In this document: piece after piece, positions 42,938-54,787 of the stretch
Position numbering within the stretch: the stretch's first letter is position 1
Layout: each line of letters begins with the position of its first letter
NCBI GenBank assembly: GCA_963710815.1
Contig: CAVQCA010000080.1
Coordinates: 1 to 64,000, forward strand
DNA length: 64,000 nucleotides
From: CAVQCA01 sp963710815
GTDB lineage: Bacteria > Pseudomonadota > Gammaproteobacteria > UBA9214
Direction of reading: 5' to 3'
Position numbers and translations under genes: made by a program
The notes under the pieces: generated by a model
Seen by the model: only the letters and a program-made list of their open reading frames with translations
The model's database searches: none
What the model was told of the DNA's origin: nothing

Positions 42938-43954
42938 ATGCGTATATTAGTTACGGGACATAGGGGTTACATAGGTACAGTACTGATACCGATGCTGCTT
43001 GAGCATGGCCATGACGTGGTTGGTCTGGATACAGACTGGTTCGAACAGTGTACTTTTACCGGGACTATCCCGGAGGTTGAAAGTATCAGAAAGGATGTGC
43101 GCGACATTCAAAGGAGTGATGTGCTGGGATTCGATGCCATTATTCACCTGGCTGGACTGTCCAACGATCCAATGGGCGATTACCGGCCGATGATAACCGA
43201 AGAAATCAATGAATTTGCGTCGGTTGAGCTTGCGCGAATCGCGAAAGACGCTGGTGTGAAGCGTTTCCTGTTTGCCTCTACTTGCAGTAATTACGGTGCG
43301 GGAGGACAGGATTTTCTGACTGAGAAGGCCGCCTTCAACCCCGTAACTCCATACGGCGTATCGAAGGTAAAAGTAGAGGTAACATTGTTGGGGATGGCAG
43401 ACGCGGATTTCTGTCCAACATATTGAAGAGCATCGACTGCATATGGTGTGTCACCGCGACTGCGTTTTGATTTGGTGGTCAATAACCTCACGGCCTGGGC
43501 ATTTACGACGGGACGCGTCTACCTGAAAGGCAATGGAACACCGTGGCGTCCGCTGGTTCATGTCGAGGATATATGCCGCGCCTATATTGCGGTATTGCAC
43601 GCACCATGTGATCTGGTTCACAACGAGGCGTTTAATGTTGGTACCACCACGGAAAATTACCAGATGCGTGAGATTGCTGAAATCGTCAGGGATATCGTAC
43701 CCGGCTGCCAGATAGATTACGCACCGGATGCAGGACCAGACAAGCGCTGTTACCGCGTTGACAGCAACAAGATTTCACTTGTGTTGCATGAATTCAAGCC
43801 TCAATGGACGGTCCGGCGCGGGGTTGAGTCGCTGTACGAAGCCTACAAGAGTGTCGGATTGACACTGGATGAGTTCGAAGGCGTCAAGTATATGCGCATT
43901 GCTCATCTCAAGCACATGGTGGAGAACGGGATTCTGGATAGCGATTTTCGCTAG
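42938..43954 (+). CDS. NAD-dependent epimerase/dehydratase, internal stop
   Basis: Extended short-chain dehydrogenase acting on nucleotide sugars. The NAD motif MRILVTGHRGYIGTVL and the active-site S-T-C...Y-x-x-x-K set (FASTCSNYG, PYGVSKVKVE) are present. A TGA at 43424-43426 interrupts it, yet the same frame resumes RLRFDLVVNNLTAWAFTTG. Deleting an A and restoring a T nearby would give CPTYLKSSTAYGVSPRL, the family sequence. Compensating indels are therefore likelier than a true nonsense mutation. Total 338 codons. It probably acts on the CDP-sugar made by RfbF, which is inference. Confidence 0.85.
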
Positions 43955-44086
43955 AGACCGGAAAGCTCGCTGCGGCTGCTGCAATATGAGATTGCAGGCA
44001 CGGATATCATAGTACCGGTAATGGCGTTTGAATAACACGATGGCCATGTAAAGGCCTGTAATTTTCCTGACAACAGGGAATCAACA

Positions 44087-45308
44087 ATGCCCAGAATCAC
44101 AGCTTGTCGTTCATGTGGTCATAAGGATCTGGAAAAGGTGCTTGATCTCGGCCATACGCCACTTGCCAACCGGTTGCTTACTGATGAGCAATTGAAACAG
44201 GCGGAGCCGGCTTTCCCTCTAGAGGTTGGTTTCTGTACCGGTTCAGCCTGATGCAGATCCTGGAAACGGTCCCCCCATCAGTGTTGTTCTGCGAAGACTA
44301 TCCGTATTACTCGTCTTTTTCCGACGCCTTGTTGCGTCATTCAAGGGAAAATGCGCTCGATCTGATAGACAGGCGAAAGCTGGACAAGTCAAGTCTCGTA
44401 GTGGAACTTGCCAGCAATGACGGTTATCTGCTCAAGAACTATGTTGAATACAATATTCCGGTTCTTGGCATAGATCCGGCGGAAGGCCCTGCCAGGGAGG
44501 CAGAGAAAATAAATGTTCCAACTCTTGGTGAATTCTTTACACTCGAACTGGCACACAAGCTGTACGATCAGGGTAAGGGTGCAGATGTCATACATGGTAA
44601 TAACGTTCTCGCCCATGTTGCGGATACCAACGGTTTTGTAGAAGGAATCCGTGTATTGCTAAAACCCGGCGGGGTCGCTGTTATCAAAGCACCCTATGTC
44701 AAGGATCTCATCGATCATTGTGAGTTTGACACAATCTATCACGAACACCTCTGCTATTTTTCGGTTACGGCCCTTGACAGACTGTTCGCAACCATTCCCT
44801 GTATCTAAATGAAGTTAAACATCTGCCAGATTCATGGCGGCTCACTGCGGTTGTATGTAGAAAAAATAGAAAACATCGGTGATTCTGTGCGAGAAATGCT
44901 GAGCGTGAAAAACAAGGGGCCGATCACGCTACTCCGACTTTTCAGGCGTGTACAGGGGATCAAGCAGAAACTGAGTGTGCTTCTAAATGATTTGAAGGCC
45001 AATGGTAAAACAATTGCAGCCTATGGGGCGGCAGCAAGGGTAGTACGCTGATCAACTATGTCGGGATAGGGAAGGATATTGTCGATTTTGTGGTTGACCG
45101 CAACGTTTACAAGCAGGGACGATATATGCCTGGCCATCACCAGCCGATATATGCAGTTGGAAAAATTCTCGAAGAAATGCCGGATTATGTTTTATTGCTG
45201 CCATGGAATTTTGTAGACGAAATATTGGAGCAGCAAGCCGAATACCGGGCAAGGGGCGGTAAATTCATCATTGCCGGATTCCAGAGCCGAGGATTGTCTA
45301 GAATATGA
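44087..45308 (+). CDS. Sugar C-methyltransferase-like protein, several frameshifts
   Basis: Class I SAM methyltransferase of the TylC3/NovU type. The zinc-binding N-terminus CRSCGHKDLEKVLDLGHTPL (Methyltransf_13-like) is followed by a SAM fold (VVELASNDGYLLKNY), the active-site segment IYHEHLCYFS and a C-terminal Methyltransf_14-like domain (IAAYGAAA). Four indels disrupt it, near 44246, 44793, 44832 and 45036 (three losses, one gain). Restoring them gives 407 aa. Such enzymes C-methylate keto-deoxysugar nucleotides. The damage is dense enough that a real pseudogene is possible. Confidence 0.75.
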
Positions 45309-45332
45309 CAGCGCCATAATGAGCGGAACTTT

Positions 45333-46536
45333 ATGAAGGCAGACGACTCTCTGCGAAAAATCAGTGCCTGCCAAGCTGCGAAAGTGAAAATATGGAAGTT
45401 TTCTATGAGGCATGTTCGGTGCCATCAAACAGTTGTATTCTCCTGGAAACCAGGCAGGAGGCGCAAAATTACCCGCGTGGTGATATTTGCCTTGGATTTT
45501 GCCGACTTATAAGATCATATCCAATACCGCATTCGCTCAGCGGCTGACAGAATACTCAGGGCGATATGAGGAGACCCAGGGGTTTTCAGGAACGTTCAAT
45601 GCTTTTCACAAGACGCTGGCTCAGCGTTTGATTGACCGCTACAACCTGCGTAACAAGGAAGTAATAGAGATTGGCTGCGGCAAAGGCGGGTTTCTTCTGC
45701 TTTTGTGCGAGATGGGCAATAACAGCGGTACCGGTTTTGAGCCCGGCTTCGTTGCAGAGAGAATCGATAGTCCGGCGGCAGAACGCATAAAGTTCGTCAA
45801 GGATTATTACACCGAAAAGTATGCGTCATACCAGGGTGATTTCATATGCTGCAAGATGACGCTGGAGCATATTCACCCGACAGCCGAGTTCATAAAAACG
45901 GTTCGGCGTTCAATCGGGAATCGTCTGGATACCACGGTGTTTTTCCAGATTCCCGATGCGACCAGAATCGTGAGAGACTGTGCCTTCGAGGATATTTATT
46001 ACGAACACTGCTCATACTTTACACCAGGCTCACTGGCGAGGTTGTTTCGCCGTTGCGGATTTGAAGTGCTAGACCTTGCCACTGAATATGATGATCAATA
46101 CCTGACAATTGAGGCCTGTCCTTCTGGCAGTCCAACAGGACAGGGAGATATTCTCCCGCAGGAAAATGATCACGAAAAGTTAACACACTATGTACAGGAG
46201 TTTTCGCGGAAGTTCCGTGAAAAACGGATTCTTTGGGAATCACGGCTCAAAGAGCATGCGTCGATGGGGAAAAAGATTGTATTGTGGGGGTCAGGATCAA
46301 AGGGCGTGTCTTTCCTGACAACCCTTAGTGTGCCGAAGGAAATCGAATTTGTTGTCGATATAAATCCATATCGACAGGGTCATTACATGCCAGGTACCGG
46401 ACATAAAATTGTTGGCCCTGAGTTTCTCAAAGAGTATCGGCCGGATGTTGTTGTCGTCATGAACGGAATCTATTGCGAGGAGATTGGCAAAATTCTTCAA
46501 GAGATGGGTCTCCATCCGCAGATGGTTGCATTGTAA
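45333..46536 (+). CDS. Sugar C-methyltransferase-like protein (second paralogue), frameshifted near start
   Basis: Same architecture as its neighbours. The N-terminal zinc motif CPSCESENMEVFYEA reads only if a C lost near 45368-45373 is restored. A second loss near 45505 separates CLGFCR from TYKIISNTAFAQ. From there the frame is intact: VIEIGCGKGGFLLLL (SAM motif I), DIYYEHCSYFTPGSL and the C-terminal IVLWGSGSKGVSFLTTL. The corrected length is 401 aa. It is most similar in layout to the third copy, which suggests tandem duplication. Confidence 0.8.
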
Positions 46537-46553
46537 AGGGCGTATTGACCTGC

Positions 46554-47756
46554 ATGCCAGCATCCATCCAGAAATATTGTCCTGTATGTGATTCTGGCGA
46601 CACATCGATCTGCATAAAGCTTGAAGATGTGCCCGTATATTGTAATGTTCTGTACTCCACCAGGGATGCAGCTCTGGCGGCACCCAAAGGTGATATCAAC
46701 CTCATTTTCTGCCGAACCTGTGGGCACCTGTACAACGGAACATTTGACTCACGGCAGATCGACTATAGCCTTGAATATGAAAACTCCCTGCACTATTCAC
46801 CGAGATTCTGCGAGTATGCAGACGCGCTTGCCGATGAACTAGTAGAGCGATACGACTTGCATGGTAAGACGATTGTTGAAATCGCCTGTGGTAAAGGCGA
46901 TTTCCTGGCGCAACTCTGCAATAAAGGGGGCAATCATGGGATTGGATTTGACCCCAGCTACGAGCCCGGCAGGCACAGTGATGAAATATTGCATAATGTC
47001 ACAATTGTGCAGGATTACTATTCTGACCGTTATGCTGATCTACAGGCAGAATTAATCTGCTGTCGTCATGCACTTGAGCATATCGAGTCACCAAAACAGT
47101 TCTTGAGTATCGTACGGAACGCCATCGGCAGCAACAACACGGCACTGTATTTTGAGGTACCAAATACGCTATTTACGCTGAAAGACCTTGGGATTTGGGA
47201 CATTATTTATGAACATTGCGGGTATTTTTCAGAAAGTTCACTTGAAAGGTTGTTTGCAGACAGTGGATTTTCAGTAAAATATCTTCGTGAAGTCTTCGGG
47301 CGGCAATTCCTGTCGATTGAGGCACAGCCGTCTGCTGTTGACGATATTCGTACCCCGGTATCAACCGGTATCCCCATGGTGGCAACTTATGCGAATGCAT
47401 TTGAGAAGAAGTATGCTGAAAAGCGGGATGTGTGGATGAGACGCATTGATGGTTTCAAGAATAACGGGAAACGAGTTGTGGTTTGGGGTGCAGGTTCGAA
47501 GGGCGTGACTTTTCTGAACATGCTCAGGGTTAGGGATGAAGTGACGAATATAATTGACCTGAATCCCCACAAACAGGGTAAGTATGTACCGGGAACGGGG
47601 CATCAGGTGGTCAGCCCGGAGCATTTGAGGGATAACCCTCCCGATGTCGTCATAGTGATGAACCCTATTTACACTGATGAAATCGCTACTTCACTCAAGA
47701 CGATGAATGTTGCTGCTGAGATAGTGAACGAATCGTCCTCTATAGGTTCGGCTTGA
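46554..47756 (+). CDS. Sugar C-methyltransferase-like protein (third paralogue), intact
   Basis: The only undamaged member of the trio, 400 aa. N-terminal CPVCDSGDTSI and FCRTCGHLYNG bind zinc. The SAM fold VEIACGKGDFLAQLC is followed by the active-site segment IIYEHCGYFSESSLERLF and the C-terminal domain VVVWGAGSKGVTFLNML with GTGHQVVSPEHL. It starts 18 bp after the second copy. It is likely to methylate a nucleotide sugar or a related small molecule; the exact substrate is not readable. Confidence 0.85.
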   Translation: MPASIQKYCPVCDSGDTSICIKLEDVPVYCNVLYSTRDAALAAPKGDINLIFCRTCGHLYNGTFDSRQIDYSLEYENSLHYSPRFCEYADALADELVERYDLHGKTIVEIACGKGDFLAQLCNKGGNHGIGFDPSYEPGRHSDEILHNVTIVQDYYSDRYADLQAELICCRHALEHIESPKQFLSIVRNAIGSNNTALYFEVPNTLFTLKDLGIWDIIYEHCGYFSESSLERLFADSGFSVKYLREVFGRQFLSIEAQPSAVDDIRTPVSTGIPMVATYANAFEKKYAEKRDVWMRRIDGFKNNGKRVVVWGAGSKGVTFLNMLRVRDEVTNIIDLNPHKQGKYVPGTGHQVVSPEHLRDNPPDVVIVMNPIYTDEIATSLKTMNVAAEIVNESSSIGSA

Positions 47757-47953
47757 GAACCAGTGCAGTTGCAGATGCCCGCTGGTTTTATAACGCATAC
47801 ATCACACACCCATGCCGCTTCCCGTGAATAACTCCAGGTTCCTCGATGCTACTGTATTTAGTGAGCGCATTCTTGTCGCCAGGTGCGGGAGATATTGATG
47901 GCCGCAAAAGCACAAATGAATCAACCTCTCAATTCTTTCCCGCTTATCCCATA

Positions 47954-50900
47954 TCAGCCCAACACCACCTCGATGCGGTAACTTCCACCCGCCGCGGGCA
48001 GGGCGATGCGCGCAACGCCCTCGATGACCGGCTGTTCCCGGCCATCGAGTCGCGCGGCGCTCACCTGCCGGCCGCCGTGCGGATTGTCGACCACGATATC
48101 GCATTGCGTCGTGCCGTCGGGCAGGCGGTAATGCAGGCGGAATCCGGGCCAGTCGGGCGGAATGCAGGGGCGGATCAAGAGGGTACGCCCCTGCGTCACG
48201 CGCAGGCCGAGCACCGACTCCAGTGCCGCCCGATAGAGCCAGCCGGCGGATCCGGTGTACCAGCTCCATCCGCCGCGCCCGACATGCGGTGGTTCGCCGT
48301 AGATGTCCGCCGCCACCACGTAGGGTTCCAGCCGGTATCTGGCGACGCCGTCCGCGGTGGCGGCATGACTGACCGGGCTCAGCATCTCCAGCACGCGCGC
48401 GGCGCGTCGGTTGCGTCCAAGTCCCGCCAGCGCCATCACCACCCAGCATGCCGCATGGGTGTACTGCCCGCCGTTCTCGCGCACACCGGCGACGTAGCCC
48501 TTGATGTAACCGGGATCGTGCGGGGTGTCGACGAAGGGTGGAGTGAGCAGACGCACCAGGCCGTCGGACTCCGAGATCAGCTGATCCTCCAGCGCGTCCA
48601 TGGCCTGTTCCGCCCGCGCGCGCGGCACCGCCCCGGAGAGCACCGCCCAGGACTGGGCCAGCGCGTCGATGCGGCATTCCGGATCGCCGGCGCAGCCGAG
48701 CGGCGTGCCGTCGTCGTAGTAGGCGCGGCGGTACCAGGCGCCGTCCCAGCCGCCCGCCTCGAGAGCCTCGGCGAGACGGTCACGGTAGTCACGGTAACGG
48801 GCAAGGCGCGCCTGATCGTCGCGGCGCTCGCACAGCGGCAGAAAGTCGTCGAGGATTTTATACAGGAAGAACCCGAGCCAGACGCTCTCGCCGCGCCCTT
48901 CCCGCCCGACGCGGTTCATGCCGTCATTCCAGTCGCCCGTGCCCATGAGCGGCAGGCCGTGGGCGCCGCGCGTGAGCGAACGGTCGAGGGCGCGGCAGCA
49001 GTGTTCGTAGAGGTCGGCGGATTCAGTCACTCGTCTCGGGCTGCAGATAGGCCTCGTCCTCGCCCGGCTCGAGCAGCCGCGCGGCCAGAAACGGCGCGTG
49101 CTCGCCGAGGATCGTGGCATCGCCGGTAACTTCGAGGTAGTGGCTGGTGAGATACGGCAGCCACAGCAGGTCATCGGAGAAGCGGGTGCGCAGCCCGCGC
49201 TCCATCGGGGCGGGATGCCACCAGTGCAGCACGTCGCCCTCGGCGAACTGATGGCTTGCGTGCAGCAGCAGCTGCGCCCGCGTCAGGTCAGGGCGGACGC
49301 CGGCAAGTCGCGGCGGCGTCCTGCAGTTGATCGCGAAAACCGTAGGCTCCGCCCGACTGGTAGAAGGCCGAGCGTGCCTGGATGCGGCAGGCGAGGTTCT
49401 GGTACAGCAGCCAGCCGTTCAGCATCAGGTCGATGGCCGGCGACGGCGTCTCGACGCGCAGGGTAGCGACCAGCGACGTCCAATACTCCCGGACTTCCTC
49501 GAAGGCGGTCTGCACCGCCCCGGGCACGCGGTAGTGCGCCACCAGCCGGTCCAGCCCGTCTTCGTCCAGGCATTCTCCGAGCAGGAAGGCGCACTCCGCC
49601 GTCTCGCCCGGCGCCAGGGTGATCCGCAGCCGTTGCACGAAGCAGGGCTCAAGGCCGTCGCCGCAGGCGCCATCCAGCGTCGTTCCCGACCGCAGGCCGG
49701 CCGGGTCGGAGGGATCGCCGTGCCTGCCGATAAAGGCAGTGCGGTCGCAGGTAAAGTCCGTGTGTTCGACGTCTGTCCCGCTGACCACGGCGCAGGCAAA
49801 GACGATGCCGTCGGCGAAATCGTCGGCGGCGGGATTGACGGCGCGCAGCAGTTCCCGTTCGGCGTCGAAGGCGGTGACGACTGGGCTTGGCGAAACCGGC
49901 AGGGTGCCCAGCACCAGGCGCTGGCAGGAAAAGAGTGAGAGCCGCCGGGGCATGTCAGCGCGATTGGTCAGGCGCAGGCGCAGGATACGGACCGGATCGT
50001 GGCGTGGCACGAACAGGGTGGTCTCCTGGTCCAGATCGTCGTACCGGCAGGTAAAGCGGCTGTAACCGAAACCGTGGCGCGCCTCGTAGTCACAGGCAGC
50101 GGGCCGGGGACCGGGCAGCGGCGACCAGTACTCTCCGCTGGCCTCGTCGCGCAGATAGCAGGCCTCGCCATGGGGATCGCTCACCGGGTCGTTGAACCAT
50201 GGCGTCAGCCGGTTCGCCTGGCTGTTGCGCGCCCAGGTGTAGCCGGCGCCGCTTTCGCTGACGATAAAACCGCAGCGTTCGTTCGACACCACGTTGATCC
50301 AGGGCAGCGGCGGCCGGCGCAGCGCCCCGCCCTGCCACGGCAGGCGCACGACGTATTCGTCGCCCGCCGGCGTGAAACCCCCGTAGCCGTTAAAGAACAC
50401 CAGTCCGGTGTCCTTGTCACCGGCGGGAGCCGGTGTCCGTCCCGGCGGCGGCGCTGGCGTCGGGGCGCCGGCAGGCCCGGTGGCCCGTGCGGGCTGCACG
50501 CGGGCGGCGGCAAGATAAGGCTGCAGCAACTGCAGCGCGTCGTCACGCCCCCGCGCCGCGCCGGTCAGCAGCAGCAACCTGGCGCGTTCGCCCGGCGCCA
50601 GTTCGACCACGGTGCGCAGGCTCATGACCGGATCGAGCACATTGCCGACGCTGCCGGACAAGGGTTCGATGCCCAGCAGCGCCGCCGGGCGCGCCGGTGT
50701 ACCCCCGCGGCCAAGAAATCGTGCGCGATCGGTCTCCCACTCGCTCACCGGCGCCCCGACGAGGGCGTGTACCAGCCACGGCCAGCGCTCGTGCGCGGCG
50801 CGCGGGCGGCGGCGGGCGAGCAGCGCAGCCTGCGCGCCATCCCATTCGGTCTGGACGAACAGCCTGGCGAATGCGGGGTGGGCGTCATCAGCCTCGGCCG

Positions 50901-51333
50901 GATAAAGAACGACTTCCAGGTAACTGGTCAGTTCGATCCGCCGTTGCCGCGACGAGACGTTCTGCAATTCGACGCGGCGCAACTCCACATCCGCGTCGGC
51001 CGATACGCTCACCCACAGTCGCGCCGCAATGCCCCGATCCTCGCGCGCCAGGTCGAAGCTCCCGCCGGCAGCCTCGGTCTGGTAGACGCCGGCCGGGGTG
51101 CGCGTCGGCTGGTAGCCGAGCGACCAGAACCGTCCGTCGTCGAGGTCGCGCAGGTACACGATGGTGCCGAGATCGTCCTCGACGGGATCGGCGTGCCAGC
51201 GGGTGAGCGCAATCCCGTCACAGGACGACATGCCGCTCCCGGTGTCAGAGATCAGTACCTCGTAGCGACCGTTCGACAGGCGATGCAGGATCGCGGGCGC
51301 GGCATTCGGGTCGGTGTAAGAGTGTGCGCTCAT
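47954..51333 (-). CDS. GH94-type glycoside phosphorylase / cyclic-glucan-synthase-like C-terminal protein, two frameshifts
   Basis: A large enzyme like the C-terminal phosphorylase half of NdvB cyclic beta-1,2-glucan synthase, without the GT84 half. HRLSNGRYEVLISDTGSG and TRWHADPVEDD open the carbohydrate-binding domain. The (alpha/alpha)6 barrel has the catalytic acid motif MGTGDWNDGMN followed by GRGESVWLGFFL. Extra bases near 49298-49306 and 49030 break the frame at RDQLQDAA and QPET. Removing both gives 1125 aa with a continuous barrel. It likely phosphorolyses beta-1,2- or beta-1,4-glucans; linkage is not determinable here. Confidence 0.87.
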
Positions 51334-51357
51334 AATTGTCTCGTGAAAAAAACGTCT

Positions 51358-51509
51358 TAATGTCAGATCATAAAACCGTTTTCACCGCAAAGACGCAAAG
51401 ATCGCAAAGACATTCTTTATAAAAAAACAATAAAACACTTTGCGTCCTTTGCGTCTTTGCGGTGAATGTATTCGTTTGAGATGTTTATTTATAGATGGAA
51501 TCTGACCAC
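51358..51509. repeat. K-family palindromic element, copy K8
   Basis: The arms CACCGCAAAGACGCAAAG and CTTTGCGTCTTTGCGGTG enclose an A-rich loop. The ends are TAATGTCAGATCATAAAA and TATAGATGGAATCTGACCAC. The right end runs into the glycosidase gene and encodes its last six residues and stop codon. Confidence 0.75.
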
Positions 51510-54500
51510 GACCTCGGCCGGAAATGCCGCGATCCACACTTCCTTCGGCGTGAAATCCAGCGTCTGTTCACCATTCACCCGACATCCCTCAGCGGGTCGA
51601 TCGCCGGGCGGTTCGAAACGGAAACCGCCGGGTGGCAAACTGTGTTCCCCGCGCAGGCTCAGGCGCAGGGCGCCGTCCGCTTCCTGGCGCAGTCGCAGGT
51701 CGAGACGACCATAGCGGGTCGGCAGGCCGTTGACCGCGACCTCGCCCGCCGCCAGCCAATCCGCCGGGATGCCGGCCGCGATAACCAGCGATTGATCCGC
51801 CTCGCGGTCATAGGCGAACAGGTCGTGGAAGACAAGCACGTACTCGGCCCCGATCCAGCTGTGTGGCAGGTCACCCTGGTGCCCCGGTGTGCGCGGGTCG
51901 CGCCAGGCGATCTCGGGCCACTGGTTCCAGGCCGGCGGCCGGCGCTCCGCGAGAAAGAAACGCGCCATCTCGTGGGCTTCCACTCGCTGACCGAGACGCA
52001 CCAGTGCGCCGATGATGCGGATCTCGTAGGGCGTGTAGTTGGTCCAGGGCACCTCCCCGGCATGCATCGCGCGGAAGCGCTCAAGAAACCTGGCGAAGGT
52101 GGTCCGCAAGACCGCTGACGGCAGGTTGTGGGCCTCGTCCACGAGGGTGAGGACATTGGCGACGGCGGTCGGATCCGGATCGGCCCACTCCACCGAACCG
52201 GGCAGGTAATCGATGCCGCGCGTGGTCATAACATGCTGCAGCGAGGCGCAGAGCGTCGCGCGGAAATCATCGCACAGGGCGGCAAGCCGCGCCGCCTCGG
52301 CCGGATCGCCCATGACCTGCGCCAGCCCGGCCGTGTCCTTGAAGCCGCGCAACGCCCAGAAATCATCCCAGTAGGCATGCACCGGGTGGGCAAGATAACC
52401 CTCGTGGCTGACCGACTCGGGCAGCAGGCCAAAGCAGGCGATCCGCTCCGGTGTGCGATACGCGGGTGTGAGCCGCTGGCGGCGCAGGTGTTCCAGGTAG
52501 CCAACCGCGCGGCGCACGGCCGGCCAGAGGTCCTCGACCAGGCGACGGTCACCGCTGTAGCGGTAATAGTCGGCGACCGCGAAGATGAACTCACCGTGGC
52601 TGTCGTGCTCGGCCAGCCAGTCCGGCCCGTTGTGATCCACGCAACAGGGAACATTGCCGTCAGCACCCTGAAACGAGGCATACCAGCGGATGAACTCGCC
52701 GGCTTCGGCGCTGCGGCCCATGCGCAGCAGGGCGGCGGCCATAACCGCGCCGTCGCGGATCCAGGCGCGGGTATAGCGGCGCGGACCGGGCTGCAACGCG
52801 GGACCGTCGCGATTGAGGAGGATATGCGCCGTGGCGCTCCGGCAGCTCTCCAGGCAGGCGCGCGCCGGCGGTGGCAGCCGGAAATCCACCGCGCCGAGCC
52901 GCTCGGACCACTGGCGACGCGCCCGTTCGAACTGCTCCGGCCCCGAATAGCCCGGCGGCAGCGACGCACCCGGCGCAACGGACCCGAAAGGAATGGCGAG
53001 GAAGACCTCCCCGAAGGCGCCCGACGCCAGGTCGAGGTCGAAGCGCAGCGCGCCGGAGGCGTAGCCAAAGCCGTCGCGCACCCGGTGCTCCGGCGGCAGC
53101 TCCCCGCCGGCCAGGTAATCGCTGATCGGCCCCTGATCGAAGATCGCGGCGCCGAATCCGTCCGCCGGCTGCAGCGGGATCACCGCCTTCGCGCCGTTCA
53201 CCCATACCACGCCCTCGAGGTAATCGAGTTCGCGCACCGGGCTGACGCCACCCAGGTGCTCGAATTCCTGCCAGGTCGGTGTGACCTGCAAGGGTCGCAC
53301 GGCGACGAACAGGGTCAGGGCTGCGGCGGGGACCGTGATTTTCCACCCGGTAACGGGCATGCAGCACGACGCGGCCGGGCGGGCCGCTGGCGAAGGCGGT
53401 GGTGATCAGCCGCAGGTCACCGCGTCGCCAGACGGAGGAAGGCAGCGGCAGGCTGCCCGCCTCCAGGGACTGGCTGATATCGGCGCCGGCCCAGCCCAGC
53501 AGTGCGCCGTCGACGTAAAGAAAGGGTTCCAGGGAAAAGCTGCCGCGGTCAACCTCCAGCAGACCTTCCTCATTGAGCAGCGCCGGGACCGTCCCATCGG
53601 GGATGCCCACGGGCGTCCAGTAGGTCTGCTCCCGGTACAGCCACCGGGGGTAACGCCCGCGCGCGCCGTGGCCGGCCACCTGATGGAAGAAGGCATGGAT
53701 GGAGCGCGAGAAGTCGAACGGCTGCACCTCGATCGCGATGACGCCGGGGGGCTCCGCCGCGCCGACCCCCTCCACCTCGAGCCTCAGGTAGCGCGACGCC
53801 CCGTCGGGCAGGTACACATAGCTGTACTCACCGGCCGCGCGCGGCGCCGCATACAGGGGAAGCCACGCGCGCCCATCATCGCAAGCCTGCAGCGTGAAAC
53901 GCCGTTCGCCGGGCGCTGGCGTCCAGTGCAGGATCAGGCCGCCATACTCGCGCACCTGCCGGAAATCGATCTCCAGCCAGGCGGGACCGGCCTCGCTGCG
54001 CCAGCTGGTCTCCGGGCGGCCGTCCATGGCGCAGGCAGGATCATGACCCGGCAGGGCACCCGAGGCGCGCAGCCGGGGCGGTTCGTACACCGTGCGGTCC
54101 TCCAGGCGCAGGTCGGCGATCCAGAGCGTGCCCTGACCGCCCGGCCCGGCGGACACGGCAAACTCGATGGCGCCGATATCGGAGGGAGTCCCCCCCCGCC
54201 GGTCCCCAGGCGAAATCGATCCGGTTGCTCGGGATGCAGAGCGAGTGCCAGTCGGCCGCAAAGTCGAAGGCGGCATTCTCATAACGCCAGACATTGACAC
54301 CGGCCGGATCGACGAGTTTGAATTCGAACCTGTTCGACGGAGCGGCGCCCCGGATGAAGAAGTGAAACGCAAAGGTTTCCGGCAGGGTGAAGGCAAGGGG
54401 CCTGCGGGCGACCACGAATCCGCCACCTCCCCCGAAGTCGAAATCCAGCCGCATGGCCTGGCCATGGGGGGACGGCTCGGGGATGATGTCGAGTTTCGCC

Positions 54501-54565
54501 TGACCCGAGGTCACGGCCATCCAGTCGGAGAGGTCGGTAAACGCGTCCAGCAGCCGGGTGTGCAT
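51489..54565 (-). CDS. Discoidin-domain (alpha/alpha)6-barrel glycosidase-like protein, two frameshifts
   Basis: A corrected length of 1024 aa. The N-terminal beta-sandwich (about residues 1-150) is followed by an F5/8 type C (discoidin, CBM32-like) domain with AMDGRPETSWRSEAGPAWLE and SRYLRLEVEGV. A large (alpha/alpha)6-type catalytic region follows (RRYTRAWIRDGAVMAAALLR, VDHNGPDWLAEHDSHGEF). One extra G in the G8 run (plus-strand C8 at 54190-54197) and one extra base in the GGGG at 53328-53331 break the frame. No signal peptide is evident. The C-terminal VVRFHL and stop come from K8. With the GH94 neighbour it suggests glucan turnover; substrate unknown. Confidence 0.8.
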
Positions 54566-54603
54566 GTTGGCAACCTTTATGAAGCGATGATGGAACACAG
54601 GGA

Positions 54604-54622
54604 TCACCCCCCGGGGGGGTGA
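54604..54622. other. GC-rich palindrome between divergent genes
   Basis: TCACCCCCC followed by GGGGGGGTGA forms a near-perfect inverted repeat without a T-tract. It lies about 38 bp upstream of the glycosidase start and 165 bp upstream of the ABC gene, in a divergent promoter region. It could be an operator or a structure in a leader; nothing in the sequence decides. Confidence 0.4.
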
Positions 54623-54787
54623 CCGGCGGTCAAATGGGGAATCCCCACTCGGCGGTTGATCCCAACAAGGCTATACTGGCTGCCGTCCGAAGTCACCGGG
54701 GCCCCGCCCAACCGTCATCAGCATGGACAAGTACACGCCCTTCTTCGCCGGCATCCCGGGATTACCGGGTGCCCTGATGTCTGAAAC

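Noticed and set aside
54604..54622. GC palindrome as a rho-independent terminator
   Set aside because: It lies between two divergent gene starts and has no T-tract, so termination there makes little sense.
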